Assembly: GCF_004115975.1 (NCBI RefSeq)
Contig: NZ_SDDZ01000004.1
Span: 62,001-126,000 of the forward strand
DNA from: Gelidibacter gilvus
GTDB lineage: Bacteria > Bacteroidota > Bacteroidia > Flavobacteriales > Flavobacteriaceae
Direction of reading: 5' to 3'
Length of the DNA stretch: 64,000 bases
A program made the translations under genes and the position numbers. A model generated the notes under the pieces. That model worked only from the letters and a program-made list of their open reading frames with translations. It did no database searches and had not been told where the DNA came from. Of the stretch, positions 15,216 through 23,234 are shown in pieces (the stretch's first letter is position 1; each line of letters starts with the position of its first letter).

Positions 15216-17213
15216 ATGAAAAAGCTTATACTAGCTGTGATTTGGGTGTTTTGTGGCGGAATTATCTTCGCTCAAGAATCTCATGACACTAAAAAAGATA
15301 CCACTAAATTAGACGAAATTACTTTGGTGGGCCGACGGAAATTGAGCAATTATCGCCAAGAAAAAACTTTGGCCAGTATTGACGATTATTTAGAAAAATC
15401 GAATAAAATTACCATGATCAAACGCGGTAATTACGCTTGGGAACCCGCTATGAACAATATGAATAGCGAACGCTTGAACGTGACCATTGATGGCATGCAA
15501 ATTTTTGGTGCCTGCACCGATAAAATGGATCCAATTACCTCTTATGTTGATGTATCCAATTTGCGGAAGGTAAGTATTGGTTCAGGCCAATCTGGTTCAG
15601 AAAATGGACATACGATTGGAGGTGGCATTGATTTGCAATTGACAAATTCAAAATTCCACCAATCCGGATTAAAAACAAGTGTCGATTTGGGTTATGAAAC
15701 CAATGGCAATTATAAAACCGGTGGTTTGGATCTGGAGTATTCTGGCAATAAGTTCTACCTCCATGCGGATGGGATATATCGTAAGTCGGATAATTATGAT
15801 GCTGGCAAGAATCAAGAAGTGCTGTATTCGCAATTTCAAAAATATAATATGTCGTTGCAAACGGGTTATAAATTAACAGATCATCACACTTTAGAGGCCG
15901 CCGTTATTTATGACAAAGCAACAGATGTTGGCTATCCTGCGCTGACCATGGACGTGTCGCTTGCCGAAGCACTGATTACTTCAGTAACACATAAATATGT
16001 GAATGACTCCACCTTTATTCAGTCTTTGGAATCTAAACTTTATTTCAACACCATCACCCATGTTATGGACGATTCCAAACGCCCTGATGTGCCTATTCGC
16101 ATGGATATGCCCGGATGGAGTGATACTTATGGCTTTTATAGTAAAGCGTCTATGACTATTGACAAACACGCCCTTGAGGTCAATCTCAATGGGTTTTACA
16201 ACCGCTCTTTGGCAGAGATGACCATGTATCCCAATGATCCCAACCAAGCTGCGATGTTTATGTACACCTGGCCAGATATTAGAACCTTGTATTCCGGAAT
16301 TTATGCTAAAGACACGTATGCCTTTAATGACCAAACATCGCTTTCAACGGCTCTGAGAATCGGTTTTCATCAAAATGAGATTGCCAAAGAAACCGGCTTG
16401 GAAAGTCTTCAGATATTTTATCCGGAAATTGGAGCGACAAATAACCGTGTATTGTCCAGCTTTACAACCAATTATCAATTTAAAAAGGAGCATTATGATG
16501 TGTCCTTTGGAGCGGGTTATGGCGAAAGAGCGCCATCTGTAAGTGAAGGTTATGGCTTTTTCCTTTTCAATAGTTTTGATAATTATGATTATATCGGCAA
16601 CCCGACTTTAAAAAATGAAAAAGCTATTGAAGCCAATTTTAAAGCTAATTACCATGAGAATAATTTTCATTTAGGATTTGAGACTTCTTATTTCCATATC
16701 ATGGACTATATCATCGGAAATATTGATGAAAATTTGAGTGCTATGACTATTGGTGCCGATGGGGTAAAGGTTTATAGCGCACTTTCAAATGCCAAAATAT
16801 TTAATGCCTATTTGAATTCATCCTATAAATTTTCAGACTCATTTTCGATAAACGGCACTGTGGGTTACAATTATGGAAGTGCTAGCAATGGCGAGAACTT
16901 ACCATTGATAAAGCCTTTTTCTTATTTGGCAGAAGTTAATTACTCAACCGCCAAATTCAATGCTGCTCTACAACTGGAGGGCAATGCAAATCAAAGTAGG
17001 TACAGCAATTTTTATGGTGAGGATGAAACCGCAGCCTACGGTATTTTAAATGTGAATTTTGGAAACGAATTCAAGCTCAACACGAATAAAGTAATCTTGA
17101 AATACGGGATAGAAAATATTTTGGATGTCAATTATTCAACCTACGCCGATTGGAACAATATCCCACGGCAGGGGAGAAATTTATATGTAAATATGTCCTA
17201 TATCATATATTAA
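15216..17213 (+). CDS. TonB-dependent copper receptor, OprC/NosA type
   Basis: A Sec signal ends at IIFAQ; a plug domain and a 22-strand-type barrel follow (665 residues). The plug contains RLNVTIDGMQIFGACTDKMD, and its CxxxM (Cys100, Met104) matches the copper motif of Pseudomonas OprC. The second half of that site, HxM, is present as His282-Val-Met284. NosA/OprC-type receptors import copper across the outer membrane and support N2O reductase maturation. The TonB box region (KLDEITLVGRR) is recognisable. It is the third gene of the Fnr-type copper group. Its stop codon lies one base from the stop of the convergent hemerythrin gene. Confidence 0.88.
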   Translation: MKKLILAVIWVFCGGIIFAQESHDTKKDTTKLDEITLVGRRKLSNYRQEKTLASIDDYLEKSNKITMIKRGNYAWEPAMNNMNSERLNVTIDGMQIFGACTDKMDPITSYVDVSNLRKVSIGSGQSGSENGHTIGGGIDLQLTNSKFHQSGLKTSVDLGYETNGNYKTGGLDLEYSGNKFYLHADGIYRKSDNYDAGKNQEVLYSQFQKYNMSLQTGYKLTDHHTLEAAVIYDKATDVGYPALTMDVSLAEALITSVTHKYVNDSTFIQSLESKLYFNTITHVMDDSKRPDVPIRMDMPGWSDTYGFYSKASMTIDKHALEVNLNGFYNRSLAEMTMYPNDPNQAAMFMYTWPDIRTLYSGIYAKDTYAFNDQTSLSTALRIGFHQNEIAKETGLESLQIFYPEIGATNNRVLSSFTTNYQFKKEHYDVSFGAGYGERAPSVSEGYGFFLFNSFDNYDYIGNPTLKNEKAIEANFKANYHENNFHLGFETSYFHIMDYIIGNIDENLSAMTIGADGVKVYSALSNAKIFNAYLNSSYKFSDSFSINGTVGYNYGSASNGENLPLIKPFSYLAEVNYSTAKFNAALQLEGNANQSRYSNFYGEDETAAYGILNVNFGNEFKLNTNKVILKYGIENILDVNYSTYADWNNIPRQGRNLYVNMSYIIY

Positions 17214-17214
17214 A

Positions 17215-17676
17215 TTAGAGCCAGAACGCATCGGCCATATTGTCTACAAAGCGTTCACCATGATGAATATCGGCAATGAGGGCCAATTGTTCTTCTGTTG
17301 CGTTCTTTTGTATCTCAGGAAAAAGGATGCGTTCTTCAAATCGGATATGTTGCTCTAGTTCCTCTTCTATTTTGTGCAAGGACTTTTCTATATCCTTATC
17401 ATCATTGAAGAGGCGTTTTAGGCGTCTGTGCTCGGCCAACGCACGTTTTATCAAATCATTATCTGCATCTAAAAGTGGGAAGATATGGGTTTCTTCAAGT
17501 TCAAAATGTGGAATTAATTCATTTTCAAAAAACCAATTGGCGTAGGTTTTGATGCGTTCTACATCTATGTTTTTATTGAATCCACTTCTGATTTTCCAAG
17601 AAAGCAATAAGCCATGATGATGCTCTCTGCTAAAAGGTTGAAGTGCTTTATGTCGTTTTAATGGTTTTGGTTTCAT
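17215..17676 (-). CDS. Hemerythrin HHE domain protein
   Basis: A single four-helix HHE domain of 153 residues. Metal-ligand motifs include HHHGLLL, HFELEETHIFPLL, LAEHRRL and HIRFEERILFPEI, giving the H...HxxxE...H...HxxxE pattern of a di-iron site. It is cytoplasmic. Bacterial proteins of this type bind O2 or NO. It overlaps the upstream membrane protein by 29 nt and is followed in the same strand order by RIC further upstream, so a role in nitrosative stress is likely. Confidence 0.88.
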   Translation of the reverse strand: MKPKPLKRHKALQPFSREHHHGLLLSWKIRSGFNKNIDVERIKTYANWFFENELIPHFELEETHIFPLLDADNDLIKRALAEHRRLKRLFNDDKDIEKSLHKIEEELEQHIRFEERILFPEIQKNATEEQLALIADIHHGERFVDNMADAFWL

Positions 17677-18874
17677 GGTTGGATATGTTTAAAATGAAAA
17701 ATAAAATGCCTAAGGGCAAAAGAATACTGCTTATGAAAAGGAGTAGATAATAATTGGGGATCATCCCAAGGGCAAAATAATAAAAAAGACCCTGAATAAG
17801 TAATAAAACCTCGGTGGCAATGAAACCAATGGTAAAAGAATAGATTCCAAAGGTCAAAGACTTGCTTTTAATGGAAATCAGCGAAGAATTCAAAAGAAAT
17901 GCGAACAAGAATCCGGTAATGACACCCAGCATCATTAAATGGATAAAACCGATGACAAAATTGTGATATTGATATGCCATTCTAGAGATGGTCGGGACGA
18001 TGGAGCTTGTTTGCAAGGCTATTTTCAAAATAAAAGAGATGAGCGCCAAGACATACATCCATTTGGTCAACGTTGGCGTTTTGAGCCAGAAGTCTTCCCA
18101 GTGTGGGCGCAACAATAGAATAAAATAATAGCCTGCCAATAGTTGTAATAATGCGCCAAGTCCATTGATCCATAAGAGTATGGGATGAAAGGCAAACCAA
18201 CTTACCGGTAAAGCAAAGGTCAGCACGGTAGAGGCAATAAGTGTTATGAAAAAACGCTGAAATACTTCGGTGTTTTTTATGTGAAATTGATGAAGGAATA
18301 TCGCTAGAACAGCAAACATAAACCAACCATTAAATTGAAAATGTAGGAAAAATTGAATGGCTATTTGAAAAAACGCCGATTCTATCCCCAACATGGCAGC
18401 AGCTGGACCTAAACACCAAATACCAATGGTGGAAATGAACATAAACACTAAGGAGCCCTTTAGTAATAATTGGATGGGTCTTGACTTGATTTTGTGGTTT
18501 TTCCAGATCAATCGGATAAACAAGTAGCTACAGATAATATGTAAGGTTGAAAAACTGATGGAAATGGCAGCGTACCCCTGAAAAGGAAAACTGACCATCA
18601 TCCCAATCACCGCAATCTCCGTGAGCCAAAATAAACGGTTGTAAACAGGTTTTTTATCTGGAATAAAATGTTGGACTATCAGCACATATAACATGAGATA
18701 AACCCAGCCCAACATGGCGCCATGGGAATGGGCATGCATCAAGCTTCTAAATTCAAAAGGCAGTGGTTTTACAAATTCATGAAGGGGAATCACAAAAACA
18801 TATCGTAGCATCAATCCCATTATAGCCGCGACCAAAAAGTTTATGAGACATACGAGAACAAGTTTTTTCTGCAT
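17648..18874 (-). CDS. Twelve-helix-class His-rich membrane protein, possible heme/copper protein
   Basis: The 408 residues form about 11-12 membrane helices. Histidines fall in or next to membrane segments: LMHAHSHGAMLGW (His47, 49, 51), His112, LHFQFNGW (His178), FAFHPILLW (His230) and YHNFVIGFIHLMMLG (His304, His312). The first motif recalls NnrS (WHAHEM...FGF) and heme-copper oxidase subunit I, but the oxidase/NO-reductase HxH plus HH pattern is missing, so it is not a standard NorB. Coupling to hemerythrin and neighbourhood with RIC and an Rrf2 regulator suggest a role against nitric oxide. Family assignment is tentative. Confidence 0.6.
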   Translation of the reverse strand: MQKKLVLVCLINFLVAAIMGLMLRYVFVIPLHEFVKPLPFEFRSLMHAHSHGAMLGWVYLMLYVLIVQHFIPDKKPVYNRLFWLTEIAVIGMMVSFPFQGYAAISISFSTLHIICSYLFIRLIWKNHKIKSRPIQLLLKGSLVFMFISTIGIWCLGPAAAMLGIESAFFQIAIQFFLHFQFNGWFMFAVLAIFLHQFHIKNTEVFQRFFITLIASTVLTFALPVSWFAFHPILLWINGLGALLQLLAGYYFILLLRPHWEDFWLKTPTLTKWMYVLALISFILKIALQTSSIVPTISRMAYQYHNFVIGFIHLMMLGVITGFLFAFLLNSSLISIKSKSLTFGIYSFTIGFIATEVLLLIQGLFYYFALGMIPNYYLLLFISSILLPLGILFFILNISNHETKTIKTT

Positions 18875-19125
18875 TTAAGAGGTTTTCATTATTCAATAAA
18901 TGAATCCACTATGATAGGATTTTTTTTGACTAATAAAGAATCTACAAAGTAGAATTCTTCGGTCATTTCACAAAATGTTTTGCATTGATAATTTCAATGC
19001 CTAATAAAAGAAACACTTCCTATCGCATCTTATTATGTGGATCTCGTTTTTCCCTCAAAGAAACATACAATACCACAGCAGGTTAAGAAACGAAGAGGAA
19101 GTGTCTTCAACAATTAAAACCAAAA

Positions 19126-19857
19126 TCAATTAAGGGTTTGTTCCAGCTCAATAGCTTTAGGGAACAAAATATTGTTTTCTAAATGTATGTGCAAATGCAA
19201 ATCTTTTTCAAATTCATCCAACATGGCAAAGGTTACTTTGTACGTGTTGCAGGCATCAGCAGGTGGGGTATAATTATTGGTGAGTTCCACAATTTTTCTG
19301 AAACGATCACCTTCAAGTTCATGATCATGTTTCATCAATGCAATTGGATTCTCTACAGTTGTAAATTGTGGGGATTCAATTTTAGTACCTTCCATTTGTG
19401 CCTTTACCATACGTTTTATAAAAGGGAAGAGGATGAGCTCTTCTTTTTTCATATGTGATGCCATTTCTTTGGCGCAGCCTATAAATAGTGCGGTAACTTC
19501 TAAAAGCTCAGGATGTCTCTGTCCGTGTACTTTACAAAGTTTATCTAAGAATTGACGCAATACTGGCGCTTTTTCTTCAACATAGCGATGGTGTTTCTTC
19601 TCAATATAATCTGCCAGCAAATCCAATGGCCACGACTTATAGTCGATGGATTGTTGGTTATTTGAAATTTGAATCTCTAGCAGTTTGCCCAGTAATTCCT
19701 CAACCTCAATATTGTTTTTTTTGCAAACTTCTTCGACAGTTCTGTCGCCTTTACAGCAAAAATCAATACCATAGTTAGAAAATACCGCTGCGGTTCTAAA
19801 ATCGTCAGCCACAAATTGACCGATCTGTTTTTGTGCGTCTTTATGTAATGTTTCCAT
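19126..19857 (-). CDS. Iron-sulfur cluster repair protein (RIC/ScdA/YtfE family)
   Basis: An N-terminal ScdA domain has AAVFSNYGIDFCCKGDRTVEEVC (Cys pair). A hemerythrin-like domain follows with KKHHRYVEE, HMKKEELILFPFI, MKHDHELEGDRFR and HIHLENNILFPKA. The di-iron protein restores Fe-S centres damaged by nitric oxide or oxidants. The ATG at 19857 (METLHKDAQKQIGQFV) matches the usual family start; an upstream ATG at 19872 would add five residues. A GGA-N8-TCC palindrome lies about 70 nt upstream, as at the neighbouring Rrf2 gene, suggesting control by that regulator. Confidence 0.92.
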   Translation of the reverse strand: METLHKDAQKQIGQFVADDFRTAAVFSNYGIDFCCKGDRTVEEVCKKNNIEVEELLGKLLEIQISNNQQSIDYKSWPLDLLADYIEKKHHRYVEEKAPVLRQFLDKLCKVHGQRHPELLEVTALFIGCAKEMASHMKKEELILFPFIKRMVKAQMEGTKIESPQFTTVENPIALMKHDHELEGDRFRKIVELTNNYTPPADACNTYKVTFAMLDEFEKDLHLHIHLENNILFPKAIELEQTLN

Positions 19858-19925
19858 AAAATTTATTCCCATCCTCTATAAACTAGGATTTTTCGGGTGC
19901 TTATTAATTAGACAATTATTATTTC

Positions 19926-19939
19926 GGATAGTTTTATCC
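19926..19939 (-). promoter_or_regulatory. GGA-N8-TCC operator upstream of RIC
   Basis: The plus strand reads GGATAGTTTTATCC, a GGATA-N4-TATCC palindrome with the same geometry as sites at nirK, the nos promoter and the Rrf2 gene. A standard -7 box could not be placed with confidence between it and the RIC start. Confidence 0.6.
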
Positions 19940-19967
19940 TATTTAAGTGTAATTTTTTTTAATGTTT

Positions 19968-20402
19968 CTAAATTTTTAAAAATGAAGCCCCAGACTTGAT
20001 GTCCAAAGCCAGTTGTTCAAGATTTGTGCTTTCCAGCATCCGTTTTAACTCGTTTCGGATCGTTGCAAATTGATCATGCACAGGACAGGGATGATTTTCA
20101 TCACATACGTTTAAACCTAATCCACAGCCATGATAGATGCTGTCGCCATCTATGGAGTTTACAATTTGAGAAAGCTTAATGGATGAAATTGCTTCTTTTG
20201 GAATTTCAAATCCACCATAAGCACCTTTTACTGAATTTATAATTTGATCCCTTACTAAGGCTTGGAGTATTTTTGCCGTAAATGCTTCTGGCGAATCGAT
20301 TTCTTTAGCGATCTCCTTTAAACTGACACGATTACCATCATAAGAACTCAAGGCTATATAAATAGATGCTTTGATACCGTATTCGCAAGCTTTTGAAAAC
20401 AT
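19968..20402 (-). CDS. Rrf2-family regulator, probable NO/Fe-S sensor
   Basis: An N-terminal winged helix (FSKACEYGIKASIYIA, VSLKEIAKEIDSPEAFTAKILQALV, VKGAYGGFEIPK) is typical of Rrf2. Three cysteines, Cys93, Cys100 and Cys106 in HGCGLGLNVCDENHPCPVH, match the cluster-binding region of IscR/NsrR. It lies beside RIC, a classic NsrR target, so an NO-responsive Fe-S repressor is the best reading. Its own promoter contains the GGA-N8-TCC palindrome over the -33 box, which indicates autorepression. IscR-type or unrelated sensing cannot be excluded. Confidence 0.88.
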   Translation of the reverse strand: MFSKACEYGIKASIYIALSSYDGNRVSLKEIAKEIDSPEAFTAKILQALVRDQIINSVKGAYGGFEIPKEAISSIKLSQIVNSIDGDSIYHGCGLGLNVCDENHPCPVHDQFATIRNELKRMLESTNLEQLALDIKSGASFLKI

Positions 20403-20426
20403 ATGAATTACTTTTTTTTAGTGAAA

Positions 20427-20464
20427 CAAATATACATTAATTTTTAATTCGGACAAAATTATCC
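20427..20464 (-). promoter_or_regulatory. Promoter and overlapping operator of the Rrf2 gene
   Basis: On the minus strand TATATTTG (20434-20427) is a perfect -7 box. Nineteen nucleotides upstream lies TTTG (20457-20454), the -33 box. The palindrome GGACAAAATTATCC (plus-strand reading, 20451-20464) covers this -33 box entirely. A protein bound there would block the promoter. The predicted leader is about 20 nt. Confidence 0.72.
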
Positions 20465-20500
20465 GTATTAAAATATGTAATCAATTTTTAGTTGAACATA

Positions 20501-21202
20501 TTAATCACATTCAATATTTCCTTGAACCATATCAACCACCGGAGCAGGGGAGATGTAAGGAATGCCTAGGCCCATGCCACGAAGGATAAACAAGACACCT
20601 ATAACCACCACAAATATTGGAATTGCTTTTTGAATTCGTTGTTTTACTTTTGTATTCAGAAATTTTCCGAGGTAGATCGCTGAGGTCATTAACGGGATGG
20701 TGCCCATACCAAACAAGGCCATATATAGACTGCCCTTAAGAGTACTTTCCATTGCCAAGGACGCAAAAACGGCCATATAGACCAGGCCACAAGGTAAAAA
20801 GCCATTGAGAAATCCGATGGTAAGAAAGGTGTCGGCAGTTTTTTTCTTGAACGCTTGTCCTAAAGCTCTCTTTACTCTAGAAATCAGCTTATAGATAGGT
20901 TTCGAAAAATTGTATTTGTTGAAGATTTTTGTAGGCATGAGAACGACTACAATCATTAAAACACCAATACCTATGGATAGTTGTTGCTGTAAGCCAAAAA
21001 TATAGAGACTTTTTCCGACCAATCCGAAGAAGAGACCTATAATACTATAAGCTAAAATCCGACCGAAATGATAGGTGAAAATCTGGAATACTTTTTTTGC
21101 TGAATTTTCACGATCTACCGGTAACATAAAAGCTATAGGACCGCACATGCCCACGCAATGAAAACTTCCTAAAACACCAAGTATGACGGCAGACCAGAGC
21201 AT
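20501..21202 (-). CDS. DsbD/TauE-like membrane protein of the cco cluster
   Basis: About six helices over 233 residues. It starts with GVLGSFHCVGMCGPI, a conserved His/Cys motif of the DsbD_2 (TauE/SafE-like) family, and has a second motif LNGFLPCGLVYMA in the middle. Such genes are a standard companion of ccoGHIS and are thought to aid cytochrome oxidase or copper assembly; the transported species is not settled. Its start codon directly abuts the stop codon of ccoH, so they are co-translated. Confidence 0.82.
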   Translation of the reverse strand: MLWSAVILGVLGSFHCVGMCGPIAFMLPVDRENSAKKVFQIFTYHFGRILAYSIIGLFFGLVGKSLYIFGLQQQLSIGIGVLMIVVVLMPTKIFNKYNFSKPIYKLISRVKRALGQAFKKKTADTFLTIGFLNGFLPCGLVYMAVFASLAMESTLKGSLYMALFGMGTIPLMTSAIYLGKFLNTKVKQRIQKAIPIFVVVIGVLFILRGMGLGIPYISPAPVVDMVQGNIECD

Positions 21203-21649
21203 TTAATAGACGATATCTTTTTTGTAGATGTATGAATTTCCTTTATATTGCCAATCTACTTTTATGTTCCAACGACCACCTAATAAACGTTTGTCAGGTA
21301 TGAGCAAATTATGGTCAGACAATGAAATTGTACTTTCAAAGTCTAATTGTTTACTAGATGGTCTATATAGGAACACTTTTCCTGTAATTTCAGATGGTTC
21401 CATGTCGTTAGGAAAAGTAATAACCACGCCTTCCGGAACACGTTTCCATGTAATATCTTCTTTTAGATGTTGTGCGTTTTTCTGTTTGTTGATTTCATTC
21501 TCAAATTCCAATTCCTGGTTATAATAGTTCTCTACAACCAAGTCATGTTCATACTTTTTGTTGACCGTCATAGAAATAACAAAATACATTATAAAGCTTA
21601 TAAAAAATATAAACGCCAACACAATCCCTGTACCCCAATTAATTTTCAT
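21203..21649 (-). CDS. ccoH: CcoH/FixH cbb3 oxidase assembly protein
   Basis: One N-terminal membrane helix (about residues 7-28, GTGIVLAFIFFISFIMYFVI) is followed by VNKKYEHDLVVENYYNQELEF, a FixH signature, and a periplasmic Ig-like domain ending GGRWNIKVDWQYKG. CcoH associates with the cbb3 oxidase during assembly. Its position between ccoG and the DsbD-like gene is standard. Confidence 0.85.
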   Translation of the reverse strand: MKINWGTGIVLAFIFFISFIMYFVISMTVNKKYEHDLVVENYYNQELEFENEINKQKNAQHLKEDITWKRVPEGVVITFPNDMEPSEITGKVFLYRPSSKQLDFESTISLSDHNLLIPDKRLLGGRWNIKVDWQYKGNSYIYKKDIVY

Positions 21650-21744
21650 AATCTCTCACATGCCTACAAAAGCAGACATCTCTTTTTAAAATGTTAAAAT
21701 AATATTTTAAATCTTCTTGCTCATTTTGTTCTTTTTCCGCTACG

Positions 21745-23169
21745 CTAATTATAACTTCTTGGTCCCAAAAAGTTGACGGATGTGGTTTCAATCAATTCGT
21801 CATCGCTGTAAACCTCAATCATCAATTTGTTCTTATCCGATTTTAATTCACTCTGATCAATTTCAATAAACATCGTGCCTTCGGCTAATCCTTGCATCGG
21901 GACGAAAAAACGATCCTCGGCAGAAACCACTTTGATAACGCCATTATAACCTCTTAATTTGAAATTAATTTCGGGAATATCTTTTGTGGTTTTATTGATC
22001 AATTTATAAGTGAATACATTACTGATCATGTTGTTTTCCTTTTTTTCATACAGCTGACCAGGAAGTCTCAAAACTCGAGCTTCTACATCATTTCTTAAGA
22101 GCAACATGCCAATAAGAAGACCGGTTAAAATCACTAAAACTGCAGAATAACCCTTTAATCGTGGTGTAAATTCGAATTTCTTTTTCTTTTCAATATTTTC
22201 TTCACTGGCATATCTAATCAGACCCAGCGGGAGATTGATGCTCTCCATAATATGGTCGCATTCGTCAATACATGCCGTACAATTGATGCATTCCAATTGG
22301 GTGCCATTTCTGATGTCAATACCTGTTGGACAAACATTCACACATTGGAAACAATCGATACAGTCTCCAAAACCAAGGGCTTCTCTATCTTCGTTTTTAC
22401 GGAATTTTTTTCGGCCATTTTCACCTTCACCACGTTTATGGTCATAAGCAACAACAATCGATTTGTTATCCAATAAAACGCCTTGTAATCTCCCGTAAGG
22501 ACATGCTATAATACATACTTGCTCTCTGAACCATGCAAACACAAAGTAAAAGACACCCGTAAAAATAAGTAAGGGAAGTAACGTGCTGGCATGTGCCATT
22601 GGACCTTCAGCGATATAGACCAACAATTTATCACTGCCTATTAAAAACGCTAAAAAGACGTTGGCAATGATAAATGAAATCACTAGAAATAGAAACCATT
22701 TAAATCCGCGTTTCCTGATCTTTTCCGCGTTCCAATCTTGCCGATCCAAACGCATCTGTGCACCTCTGTCGCCCTCTATGGCGTATTCAATCCGTCTGAA
22801 CACCATTTCCATAAAAATGGTCTGCGGGCAAATCCATCCGCAGAAAATACGACCGAATGCCACTGTAAACAGTGCTATGAAAATCACACCTATCAGCATT
22901 GAAATGACAAAAAGATGAAAATCTTGAGGCCAAAATGGGAATCCAAAAATATTAAAACGGCGTTCTAGAATGTTGAACATTAAAAACTGGTTGCCGTTGA
23001 TTTTAATAAATGGCGCCGACAAAAAGAAAGCCAAAAGGACGTAACTCACCCACTTCCGATAGTCATAAAATTTCCCGCTTGGTTTCTTAGGAAATACCCA
23101 TTTTCGGTTACCTTCTTCTGTAAGTGTGCCTATTGAATCTCTAAAGCTTTCGTTATCTGGTGTTTCCAC
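21745..23169 (-). CDS. ccoG: CcoG/FixG/RdxA polyferredoxin
   Basis: The protein has an N-terminal membrane part with FGRIFCGWICPQTIFMEMVFRRIE and CPYGRLQGVLLD. Two 4Fe-4S motifs follow, CIDCFQCVNVCPTGID and CINCTACIDECD. After another helix (about residues 340-360) an Ig-like periplasmic tail completes the 474 residues. CcoG is needed for cbb3 oxidase maturation, probably by reducing copper for insertion. It lies 65 nt downstream of ccoP. Confidence 0.93.
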   Translation of the reverse strand: METPDNESFRDSIGTLTEEGNRKWVFPKKPSGKFYDYRKWVSYVLLAFFLSAPFIKINGNQFLMFNILERRFNIFGFPFWPQDFHLFVISMLIGVIFIALFTVAFGRIFCGWICPQTIFMEMVFRRIEYAIEGDRGAQMRLDRQDWNAEKIRKRGFKWFLFLVISFIIANVFLAFLIGSDKLLVYIAEGPMAHASTLLPLLIFTGVFYFVFAWFREQVCIIACPYGRLQGVLLDNKSIVVAYDHKRGEGENGRKKFRKNEDREALGFGDCIDCFQCVNVCPTGIDIRNGTQLECINCTACIDECDHIMESINLPLGLIRYASEENIEKKKKFEFTPRLKGYSAVLVILTGLLIGMLLLRNDVEARVLRLPGQLYEKKENNMISNVFTYKLINKTTKDIPEINFKLRGYNGVIKVVSAEDRFFVPMQGLAEGTMFIEIDQSELKSDKNKLMIEVYSDDELIETTSVNFLGPRSYN

Positions 23170-23234
23170 GTTTTTTTATTTTATCCCGAAGGACATGATC
23201 GGCTTTTTAAAATAATAAGCCGAGTAATTGTAAT

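Noticed and set aside
17648-18874. NorB-type nitric oxide reductase
   Set aside because: The paired-His, HxH and conserved Glu pattern of heme-copper NO reductases was not found and the protein is shorter than NorB.
18875-19000. GGA-N8-TCC operator upstream of the His-rich membrane protein
   Set aside because: Only reversed TCC...GGA with 9-nt spacing is present; the spacing and polarity do not match the other sites.
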